Shown piece after piece: positions 1 to 11,300 of a stretch of 64,000 nucleotides of DNA; positions within the stretch are counted from its first letter, which is position 1; each line of letters begins with the position of its first letter. Under the pieces are notes generated by a model that saw only the letters and a list, made by a program, of their open reading frames with translations, did no database searches and was not told where the DNA came from. Source of the stretch: Nematostella vectensis (lineage: Eukaryota; Cnidaria; Anthozoa; Actiniaria; Edwardsiidae). Location: contig NC_064047.1 of assembly GCF_932526225.1 (NCBI RefSeq), positions 6,139,501 to 6,203,500 of the forward strand, written 5' to 3'. Made by a program: the position numbers and the translations under genes.

Positions 1-38
1 TGCGATGAAACAAAGCGCGAGCTGAAAAGATTATTCCG

Positions 39-631
39 CTACGGCGAAACTTTGGGCGTAGAAATACAAGGGCATGATGCTCTTCTCTTGTCGAAAAAAC
101 CCATTCCAATAAGCCGTGGGTCGGAGCTGTAGTGTTCGTATACCGTAGAGTCTACGGCTCCACTAGCGTCAAATTGTTTGAGCGAGACATGGGAACCATA
201 GACGTTGTAGTGAGCCTCTTCGTATTTTCTTTTAAACGACTCGGATTCCTCCTCGTTTTTATAGTATTCATCCAGAATCTCAGGCGTGAGGACAAGTGAT
301 GGTCTTCGTACACACTTAGATGTTTTTCCGTTGGTATTGTTTGCTGTACTGAATGTTTGAGTACTATGCAAGCTGTGGCTTCTACATCGTTTAAAGTTTG
401 GTTTCGGTGGTGGATTCGCTTTGTAGAATTCCATTGATAGATCAGAAGTTTAAGATACTTGTTCCTTCTTGTAGTAAATGATTCCAAATTAATTGCCTCC
501 GGCGATATATAGTCCCAGTTGTGAAATACTTCAAATCTCTTATCCAGCTTATTGGTTGCTTCGATCACCAGTCTTCCCGCTAGGTTCCGTTCCGGCAAAG
601 CTTCTTTCAAAATAATGTCCTTATATTCGTA
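39..631 (-). pseudogene. Possible p21/p27-like CDK inhibitor, interrupted by a frame break
   Basis: Two overlapping reading frames look like one protein. The upstream frame (about 631 to 445) has RNLAG, then after about 20 residues NWDY followed by PEAINLES. The downstream frame (434 to 39, 131 aa, starting at the first ATG) opens with MEFYKANPPPKP. The kinase-inhibitory domain of the p21/p27/Dacapo family has the same order: an RxLFG cyclin-binding motif, a W-N-F-D-F segment, then PEFYxxPPxPP. The W-to-EFY spacing (about 29 residues) is near that of p27 (26). The two frames differ by one base at an A run near 455-462, so a one-base deletion, real or a sequencing error, would explain the break. 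The C-terminal half is Ser/Arg/Glu rich and ends with GFFDKRRAS, slightly like the p21 PCNA-binding tail but without its glutamine. No ATG precedes the upstream frame, so an earlier exon would be needed. In humans such proteins inhibit cyclin-CDK complexes in the nucleus. The assignment is an inference; the 131-aa frame alone could be a small unknown protein. Confidence 0.35.
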
Positions 632-722
632 TTAAACTCAACACAACGCTTGAACAGCCGCGTTGTATGAAACCGGTTGAAGCTCCAGCTCAATTGTTGT
701 CGAAGTAAAACGATCAGCCGTT

Positions 723-731
723 CTATATATA
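723..731 (-). promoter_or_regulatory. TATA-box candidate
   Basis: On the minus strand the sequence reads TATATATAG, about 290 bp upstream of the first ATG (434-432) of the reading frame at the left edge and about 95 bp upstream of the KID-like frame. No other core promoter element was recognised, and A+T-rich DNA gives such matches by chance. Confidence 0.3.
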
Positions 732-2528
732 ACCCAAATAAACATCGCCCTTATTTAGATAAGCAAATTTCTTTTGTCTTCGATCTAAAAATAGACTGTG
801 GTGTTTGCGCCGGCTAAGGAGGACCATTCACTTGTCTTTTGACACATGCAGTTTACTTTTTTCCGAAAACTAGCGATGCATGAATAAGTAAAAACTATAT
901 GATAGCAAAAATATCCCTTCCATTTCAGCAAGACCATTTTTTCTCAACTTTATCTTATTTTGAGATAGATCGCCTATCATCACTTCGACAATTTCACTTC
1001 GGTTAAGTAAACTTCATTAATTTTTCTTAACTTGCGTCCTTAATTAGCATAAAAATATTTTGAACATTGGGTGTTACATAGAGGTGCCATTATTCAATTA
1101 AGGATCTAAATATAGAAACCAAGAAACTACGACAATCAATACTTCGGACGCCATCGATAGAAAGCGAAACAAAGCAGGAATATCTGGTTATTTCTAAATC
1201 AATTTTATGCTATTTATCTTTTCTTTATCTTGATTGTCGGGGGCAGGGATAAGCGCAGTTTTTTTTTTTCTCAATCTTCAGGAGAACCGGATTTGAATCA
1301 CTACTGATTTGGACTCGATAATTTGAAAAAGATATATGTAAATATGTTTGGCAGGGCTCTAACAACTGTTGTTTCTTAAAATAATAAATATAGGTTTTTT
1401 TTGTTTCAAACACCAAAGGCCAAAACAGGTAGTATACTAAGATGTGCACTTATTAGATATTTTTCACAACCTGAATATAAATAGCATATTTTATCAACAT
1501 ATGCGGCACAACATCAACTGTACATAAAGCAATATTCTTTTGAAATACAAATGCTTTAGAAGATTGAAGATACCGTCGGTTTATTATAAATCTCTTCCGA
1601 CACTGGAGCTGGGAATATCATTTTGGTATTTCAAAAGGAAAAAGTACTTATAATAAAAGATTCAAACCAATCAAATTTTACTACCAACTCATTTTCCAAA
1701 TTCTATCGCAAATTGCCAGGCAGCGAAAAGCCGAATTAGGAATTTTCTAATACGTTTTCATAACAAAACTGGTTTTCCTTTGCTAATCCCTAGAAATAAT
1801 GAATTTCGTCCTCTCGCTTCAGCAAATATCAAGTGCATTTAAGCTTTTCATGGCGAATAGATCTGAAGATTGTTGAACCCATTGCCCCCTCTTCCAAGAG
1901 AAACATTTTGTAAATATAATTGGTTTGCGGTTTTTAAGATGGAAAAGCAGTTTAATCGCATCTTCAAGCTTCCCTGGTTTAGTGTCGTATGTGATTTCTA
2001 TTTCCGTTGAAATCTATGGCATCGCAGGCTAGTCTACTAAACACTAGTCCCGAAAGTCCCATTGTCCTCCACGGAATAAAGCTTTCCCTGCATAGAAAAT
2101 TAAGCAATGGCAACCAATTAAATAAAAATGTACGACTACTTTTTATCGCACACTCATATTATTCGTCGGATTTCGAATTTTTTTTTTAAAAAAACCACCA
2201 GACTTTAATTAATATTTATGCACTTCCCGTTGCATTATTGCTATAGTATGCTATATATGGCCTTTGCAAATTACGAGTCCAGAAACACTTGCGGCTAGAC
2301 TTATTACGAATATTAGGATAAATACCCACTGCCTTCTTGTCTTTTTGTCTGATTCCTTCTAAAATTAGATTTCTAATTTCCAAGGTTCTTTTTTATTGTA
2401 ACAGCAAATTTACCCCTGTGGGATAGAGCTAGAGAAACAGTGTTTCAATAAAGGTTGCACTCGAGAATCAATGTGTCGTGACCCGCGGTGGTTCATGGGT
2501 AGCGTATAAACGGCTGAATCCTAGTGTC

Positions 2529-2642
2529 TGAAAGCCACGTGAATGATTATAAGAACAAAAACAAAAATTCTACAGCTTTTTAAAAGCTGGATTTGTATTA
2601 TTTACTTCATACCTCATGAAGCACTGCGGGTTACTGCGGGTT

Positions 2643-2674
<32 letters not shown>

Positions 2675-2910
2675 ATTTAATAAATTAATTAATGTATTTA
2701 TTTAAATTAATTTATATCCACAGTGATGGTAACCCCTTTGTGGATTAACAATGTAGATAGATAGATAGATAGATACACAGATTCGCCGAAATGAAAGCCA
2801 CATGAATGATTATTAGAACAAAAACAAAAATTCTACAGCTTTTTAAACCTGGCTTTGTATTTTATTTTCGCTTATTTACTTCATACCCCATGAAGCACTG
2901 CGGGTTACGA
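2529..2910. repeat. Imperfect direct duplication of a 110-bp segment
   Basis: The segment starting GAAAGCCACGTGAATGATTA and ending CATGAAGCACTGCGGGTTAC (about 2529-2640) recurs at about 2790-2910 with small differences and a short insertion. TTTA- and GATA-rich simple sequence lies between the copies. Just upstream (about 2489-2505) is a weak match to a tRNA A-box, so a tRNA-derived SINE is possible, but no B-box was seen. Confidence 0.6.
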
Positions 2911-3496
2911 TACACAGATTCGTCGAGTGCCACCTTATTTGAAATGGGTGTACCTAGCCAAGCAAGACTGTAAACTGTATGAAAAAGCTCTAGCCATTCC
3001 GATCCATCCCCTTACATTCTTACTTACCTACTATAAAAGAAACAAAAATACAATATTCGTGGTAAGCGCTATATAACACCAAAGGTAAAACAGAATTGCC
3101 TTCAAACATTAAATGTAACTTAGTGTTTTTTCTTATTTTTACTGCAACGATTGTATTTTATGGCTCAATTTATCATTTAGTCATCATTCTGTCTTGTCCT
3201 TCTAATTTAGGTGCAATTTCAGAACGTTTAAAGGGGCGTATACTGATAACAATAATTAGCGCCCACTCTATTCGCCATCTTACGTTGCGCGAGGGCTTGG
3301 TTCGAGTTGATAAGCGAACAGCATGCTGGGACGATTTTACGGGACGTAATTCATAACATTGGCAATGTCTGGTCAAATTGATGCTGTAAATCTAACAAAG
3401 ATGCTGTTCGCTTGTCAGCTCGACAAGCCCCCCACCCCTCCCCCCGCGCAACGTAAGAATTGTGAAGTCGCAGCCTCCCGAATCTACTTTTTATGC

Positions 3497-3595
3497 TAGA
3501 GGGGGTAGGTGGGGGTAAGGGGGGGAGGAAGGGAGGTGGGGGTAAGGGGGGGAGAGGTGGGGGTAAGGGGGGAGAGGTGGGGGTAAAGTTAGTTA
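3497..3595. repeat. G-rich simple repeat (GGGGGTAA/GGGGGGGAG)
   Basis: The plus strand carries many runs of five to seven G separated by AGGT or TAA. Four or more G runs in about 100 bp could form G-quadruplexes. The proline-rich frame on the minus strand is a by-product of this composition. Confidence 0.7.
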
Positions 3596-5351
3596 ATTCT
3601 GAGCCCTCGTATCGATGACGGCATATCCTAACACAATGCAAACCATAAAAAGCAATCCAGAAACTTATATTTTACTGGGTAGAATATTATGGTGAAACTT
3701 GGAAACAGTGAAACCTTTAGAGGAGTCGGGAAAGAGAAATTTGAAATTTTGGAATAACACTCTGGAAATGGCTACTTTCCTCATCTTATTTTTGATGAAT
3801 ACTTGCACTTCACTTTTCTAACTCAACAATTTGTCAGTTACAAACAAATTTCACTTGGCAGCCCGGTGGGTTTAGACAAGCGTAAGCAATTAATAAAATT
3901 CAACCTAGCTATTAAATCAACATTTGTTATTTCTTAGCATACTGTACTTTAAAAACATCCATAAATACACTAAGAAAGATCTAATTGCGGTCAAAGGCCC
4001 AAAGAGACAATTTTTCTAAAATTTATCTTATGTACAATACATATAAAGATAGTCACATCACAATCTCGCGTTTTCCTGATATCAGAAGCCACAGTATATA
4101 CATGATAGAGATCACCAATCACGAGCTAGGATACTAGGACGCGGAAAGATCAATGACAATACTACAGTCGTTTGACAAAAGGTTGTCGTGAACCGGCTTC
4201 GCGACTACGCGACAAGCCCGCATGTAAGCATGGTAAAAACCACTGAAGCGCCTAGCTTCATACCGCATTCCCACCAGCACTTAAACCAGTTAAATGGTGG
4301 TTTAATTAAAAGTGGACAAAACCAAAAACAAAACTGAATAGACTGTGCTGTACATGTCACTAAGTGATCATTTAGCAAGTAAGAATTCAACACAATGAGA
4401 AATTTGGCAAGTTTTCAGGCAAAAAAAACATTGTTTAGCTAAACATGGTTTTGGTGTGAATGCAGCATAAGACGCGGTAACGGTGGCTAATATATGCAGT
4501 TAGGCGCTTCAGTATTTTTTACCTTAAGGCTGGAAATACATTTTTTGCTTAGAGTACAACATAAACAGAAAATGGAACGATTTTCCTCCGTGCAAAGTAT
4601 CCTAGTCCCCGTGAATAGATCTAACCAGGGGCGGATCTAGATTTTTGCTCAGTGACAAAGGGGTGAGGGGGTAAATTATTTGTCACATATGGCTTTCTGG
4701 CAGCCCAAAGAGGGGGGGTGGGGGGGGGAGGGTAAAAACCCCTAAACCCTCCCCCTAGATTCGCTGACAACAGACGTAATAGCACATATTCTACGACAAA
4801 ACAAAGAGACACACCAACGTAGCCCTTTCGTAGACACCTGAAGGGAGAAGAAAGGAAGGCCTAAGACCAACTGGCGAAGAACAGTAGCTAGGGAAAAGAT
4901 CAGTGCGGGATGGAGGACCTGGGATGGGGCAAGGATACGCTGCCAACATAACACACTGGAAGCATTCTGTGAAGGCCTCATGTGCCACGAGGCACAAAGA
5001 AGATAGTTAACAGGTAACAAGACAAAAACAAGCCTCAAAAAAACAATCCGGGATTTAACAACTATTCCTCGTACTCCAATAAGGGGAGAAGTTTTTTTTT
5101 TTGTTAAATCACACTTCCGGCACGTTTCGCTATAACTTGAAGCTTTAATTGGTCAACAAATTAGAATGCCATTAATAGGGATGACGTGACAAGTGGTGCG
5201 TTTGAATATACGGTGACGAGTGTTGCGTGACAGTTGTGAAGCGGCAACTTGATAGTCGCAGTAGATCATCGCAGACAGAATGGAAGTTTGATGACGGGTT
5301 TTGCGTTGCGTGACGGGCTTGTGTTGCATGAAAGGTGTAACGTGCCCTGTT

Positions 5352-8300
5352 TCAGCGTATTCGATCCCATCTCCAGACAGTGCCGTCATCACAGACGCAA
5401 ACAAGAATCCTAAAGAGAAGATCAATAAGGGGCTAAAGGAATAGCCGGCATGCAGGCTACAAACAAGGGTCCTGGCCTTTCACCGGTGTAAGAACCATTC
5501 CTAGAGGACACCTTTGTATTCAGTTCTGTTTTGATCAGGATTCGTTCTAACAAACAAAAGGAGCTTTTCTGACGCAACTCACAGGTTCTTACACCAGTAA
5601 AGAGCCACGGTCTACTAAGCACTAACAAAATATTGTGAGCAAACATGGAAACCTGCCGATAAATTGCGCTTTGTGAGTGATTGAATTTGAGGGCAAACGC
5701 GAAGATTTTCTCCTAAGCTGTGTTCCGTGGTTAGACATCAGTTATATAGTGAAGATGCCTGGGGCATCTTCTATGACTTCGACACTGCTGTAATAGTATC
5801 CCTCAAAATATTGTAGGGGGAGGCACAGTCACGCCCCTTATTCCCACGGCCCCTCCCCTGCTCCGTCCTAGGAGACTTGACTAAGTCGTATCTGTGCACT
5901 CGTAAACCATAACTTAAAGAACGCCGTCATTTTTTTTTTCCCGCTCAATGCGGAGTCACATAAACCATCCATTTCCATTGGCTAATTCCAGAGAGTAACC
6001 AAGATAATCATCAAAAACGTATAAGACTTCATTCGTAGATTGTTGTTTTGAAGTTTTCTTGCAAAGCCGTTGTATTTTCAATTATATATATAAAATCATA
6101 AATCATAAAACATAGGAGTGGTTGATCGACATTCTTTAAGCTGCAATAAGTGACTAGCTCCCCAAATTTATTTATTTATTATTAATTTGAACAAATGAGA
6201 ACTCATCGGCAGTGAAGGACTTACTTTCCGTCGCGGCTGAACGCGGTCTGTCGCACCGCGCGGACGCACTTGTTATGCACAAGCGTTATACACCTTCCAA
6301 AATGAATAAAACAATGTTTAAAAAACAAAATATCTCCTACCACCCTTCAATTCGTAACGTCGAGTCAGTAATCAGTTAGCCATGTCATAGTTAGGGTCAC
6401 AGGTTACAACATTAGTGACGTCACAGGTCAAATCAAAAGTTGTGTGACAGGTTTTGTCACAGGTCACATCAAAATTCGAGTGACAGGTTACGTCACATGT
6501 CAGATCAAAAGTTGTGTGACAGGTTACGTCATAGGTCATATCAGAATTTATGTGACAGGTTACGTCACAGGTCACATCAGAATTTGTGTGGCAGGTTAGG
6601 TCACATGTCAGATCACAAGTTGTGTGACAGGTTACGTCACAGGTCATATCAAGATTTGTGTGACAGGATACGTCACAGGTCATATAAATGTTGTGTGACA
6701 GGTTACACCACCGGTTAATAAAAGTTGTGTGACAGGTTAATTCATAAAGTATGTTTCATGAAATGTGAAGAATGAGCTCTTACCGTGCTTTGCTGGGATC
6801 TTCAACGCCGATGTCCCACACGAACACCTTTCCTTGCTGATTACCAGCAGCCACCAGCTAAACAAGAAAAACAACAGAAAATAAACAAAAACAACTACAC
6901 GTTCCCTTTCTACTACCGGGAGCCATCAATTAAACAAGGACAAATACACAAAATAAACAACAACACCACCTTCTCTTGCTTATTACTGGCAGTCATCAGC
7001 AAAACAAGGACAACAACAGAATAAAAATAATGATAACAACAACATCTTCCCTTGCTTATTTCCAGCAGCCATCAGCTAAGCAAGGACAACAGAATATCAA
7101 CAACAACAACAACAAAAACACACTGCCTTGCAGATGTTCAGCAGCCATCAACTTAGCAAGGACAACAACAGAATATAAACAACAACTGTCCCTTTCCACA
7201 ATGGCACGTAGTTGCAATAATTACCCGTTGTTCAAAGTCCAAAGAGAACCTCATATACCATATTTCACACTGACTGAAATCAAATCTACAGAGAGAGAGG
7301 AACAAAAATACAACATAACATATACAAAGTATATATAGATATATTTAGATATAGTGGAGATAGATAGATATAGATATATAGTGGAGCGCTTTTTTGGCTT
7401 TCATAATATGATATTTACTGCTGGTGAATAGTGTTAGTTGAACTCTAAATAATCAATGCCATTTTAACCAATATGAAACAAAACCATGGAATCTCTTACT
7501 CAGCTCAATAGGTTCTCTAGCCTAGTCATGTTTAAATATTTTCTGAAGGAACATTATCAAGCCTAAGGCTAAATTCAAACGTCGTATTATCCATGAGCCT
7601 TATTCAATGCAAATGCATGCAAATGAAGATGAAACAATCAAATCAATTCATATGCACGCATTTGAATTGAACACGGGGTCATAGATAATACGACATTTAA
7701 ACTTTGCCTTACTTTAAATGTAATCAGCAAAGACTTGCCCTGCACATGGAGCCCTGCCACCAAAATTAGTTTTTATTGTCATTTTATTTCAAATTAAGGG
7801 GTGCATCCTGCACGGGTGTAGTGACCGTTCACGCATGGTCCCATTGGGCGTCTATTTTGTATATTATACAATTCTTGTCTAAAGTTATTAACAAAAAGAA
7901 CAGTAATAGTCCCCGTCCTTAAAAATGCCTGTTTATGCTTTGTTTGGTGCTTTTGATGCTCAATTCTAAACTAGTTTCGTTTTAATAGTTAAAAAAAAGC
8001 AAAGATATGATTATAACTTTATTTCTACCATAATAAACATAGGAACACTATAAAGCCTCACTTGTCAACGTATTCAACATATACTTTCCCTGCACATGGA
8101 GCATCGCACAGGACTGTCAATTTTTATTGTCATTTTATCTCAAATTTGTTAAGGGGTGTATCCTGCACAGGTGTAGTGACCGTTCACGCATGGTCCCATT
8201 AGAAGTCTATTTTGTATATTGCAATTCTTGTCCAATCAACTACTTTTAAAAAGTGACTATTTTTAAAAATGGCAATTTTTACCTGTGGAGGACATCAACA

Positions 8301-11300
8301 CTGCGCTCACTGACATACTGCAATCACAAGAAAATGATAGAAATAAATAAGTGGTGTGAATAAAAAGTAAATTGCTTGGGCTAAGTTTAAATGTATCATT
8401 ATCCACAAGCCATTTTCAATACAAGAACATGCAAATGAACTAAATCGAGTGTTTCATCTCATGTGCATGCATTTGCATTGAATAAGGCTCATGGATAATA
8501 CGACCTCTGAACTTAGCATTAGCAAACAGTGGATACAGGAATGTATGATTGATTTATAAGATTAAATAATTTGTGTGACTTTAATCATGTGAGAGTATAG
8601 AATAGGAGATCTAATTGGACTTCTTTAAACATTTTTATTCTATATTTTATTAGCTTTTGCACTGGAAATGATAATAAGAAAAAGAAAAAAAAGTGCCAGC
8701 CAATTACTGTAGCCGCATTACAATATACACAATACAAAAAATATTTTGTCAATGTGTACCTTTTGAAATATCTCATCCAAGGGGTCTTGTGGCTTCCAAC
8801 AAACTATGCAATTTTCACAAGACTGGAAAACAACAATAACATTACATAGTAGTAGTTGCTGTAAAGCAGGGGTCTTGTGGCTTCCAACAAACTATGCAAT
8901 TTTCACAAGACTGGAAAACAACAATAACATTACGTAGGAGTAGTTGCTGTTAAGCAGGGGTCGTGTGGCTTCCAACAAACTATGCAATTTTCACAAGACT
9001 GGAAAACAACAATAACATTACGTAGTAGTAGTTGCTGTTAAGCAGGGGTCTTATGGCTTCCAACAAACTATGCAATTTTCACAAGACTGGAAAACAACAA
9101 TAACATTACATAATATAGTAGTTACTGTAAGCAGCCAACAGTTTGCCAACAATTTTCGGCAACTGCCCACAGTATACTTTATACAGCACCTTAAAGTTGA
9201 ATAAATACCTTGGATAATACAAGGTCCCCAAGCCATCTTACACAGTCCACGTAATTACGGTGAATGTCTCTAGTAGTGAAGTCAGGGTAGTGGACATTAG
9301 CCGTTGGAAAAACTCTGAAACGAAAATAATAACAAAATCAACCAGAGATAACAATAATATCTACAGTATAATATAGATATTCTATAATATAGAATTAAAC
9401 ACTACTCAAACAATATTTATACTGTTAATTCAGACATTTTATGATAAGGTAAATTTTATATTAATAATATAAGCCCATCATTAAGTGTAATCCTAATCTC
9501 CTAAGGGATAGAAGAATTGGAAGAATCCTTAAACACGCCCCCTAAGGGATAGAAGAATTGGAAGAATCCTTAAACACGCCCCCTAAGGGATAGAAGAATT
9601 GGAAGAATCCTTAAACACGCCCCCTAAGCGATAGCAGAATTGGAAGAATCTTTAAACACGCCCCCTAAGGGATAGCAGAATTGGAAGAATCTTTGAACAC
9701 CCCCCTAAGGGATAGCAGAATTGGAGGAATCTTTGAACACCCCCCCTAAGGGATAGAAGAATTGGAAGAATCCTTAAACACGCCCCCTAAGGGATAGCAG
9801 AATTGGAAGAATCTTTGAACACCCCCCTAAGGGATAGAAGAATTGGAAGAATCCTTAAACACGCCCCCTAAGCGATAGCAGAATTGGAAGAATCTTTAAA
9901 CACGCCCCCTAAGGGATAGAAGAATTTGAAGAATCCTAAAACAAGCCCCCTAAGGGATAGAAGAATTTGAAGAATCCTAAAACAAGCCCCCTAAGGGATA
10001 GCAGAATTGGAAGAATCTTTGAACACCCCCCTAAGGGATAAAAGAATTGGAAGAATCCTTAAACACGCCCCCCCCCCCCTCTGAGGGATAGCAGAATTTG
10101 AAGAATCTTTGAACACCCACCTAAGAGATAGAAGAATTGGAAGAATCCTTAAACACGCCCCCTAAGGGATAGCAGAATTGGAAGAATCCTTAAACACACC
10201 CCCCCCCCCTCTGAGGGATAGCAGAATTGTAAGAATCTTTGAACACCCCCCTAAGGGATAAAAGAATTGGAAGAATCCTTAAACACTCCCCCTAAGGGAT
10301 AAAAGAATTGGAAGAATCCTTAAACACGCCCCCCCCCCTCTGAGGGATAGCAGAATTTGAAGAATCTTTGAACACCCACCTAAGAGATAGAAGAATTGGA
10401 AGAATCCTTAAACACGCCCCCTAAGGGATAAAAGAATTGGAAGAATCCTTAAACACTCCCCCTAAGCGATAGCAGAATTGGAAGAATCCTTAAACACTCC
10501 CCCTAAGGGATAGCAGAATTGGAAGAATCTTTGAACTTCCCCCTAAGGGATAGCAGAATTGGAAGAATCTTTGAACACACACCTAAGGGATAGCAGAATT
10601 GGAAGAATCTTTGAACACCCCTCTAAGGGATAGCAGAATTGGAAGAATCTTTGAACACCCCTCTAAGGGATAGCAGAATTGTAAGTATCGTTGAACACCC
10701 CCCTAAGGGGTAGCAGAATTGAAAGAATCTTTAAACACGTCCCCTAAGGGATAGCAGAATTGGAAGCATCTTTAAACACCCCCTAAGGGATAGCAAAATT
10801 GTAAGAATATTTGAACACCCCTCTAAGGGATAGCAAAATTGTAAGAATATTTGAACACCCCCCTAAGGGATAGCAGAATTGGAAGCATCTTTGAACACCC
10901 TCCTAAGGGATAGCAGAATTGTAAGAATCTTTGAACATCCCCCTAAGGGATAGCAGAATTGGAAGCATCTTTTAACACCCTCCTAAGGGATAGCAGAATT
11001 GTAAGAATCTTTGAACATCCCCCTAAGGGATAGCAGAATTGAAAGAATCTTTGAACACCCCCCTAAGGGATAGCAGAATTGGAAGAATCTTTGAACACCC
11101 CCCTAAGGGATAGCAGAATTGGAAGAATCTTTAAACACCCCCTAAGGGATAGCAGAATTGGAAGAATCTTTAAACACTCCCCCTAAGGGATAGGAGAATT
11201 GGAAGAATCTTTGAACACCCCTTTGGTGGCCCATAGTTCTCAAAAGAAAACTGGATCAAACTAAAAATTCGATCAAAAACAATAAATAAACAAAAAATAA

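Larger units (their letters stand above)
732..5351. other. Non-coding stretch left of EED
   Basis: No gene could be supported here. It holds A+T-rich DNA, the duplicated segment at 2529-2910, a GATA microsatellite (about 2755-2775), a G-rich block (about 3497-3595) and repeat-like purine-rich DNA at about 4625-4760. Open frames here are short and of low complexity. On the minus strand ATTAAA at 5149-5144 lies about 200 nt past the EED stop and could be its poly(A) signal. Confidence 0.5.

Noticed and set aside
6372-6718. Cys/His-rich frames on both strands that look like zinc-binding repeats
   Set aside because: They come from a 36-bp tandem repeat; both strands are open only because the unit is a multiple of three.
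8786-9135. CRISPR-like array
   Set aside because: The repeats are contiguous exon-derived units without spacers in a eukaryotic gene.
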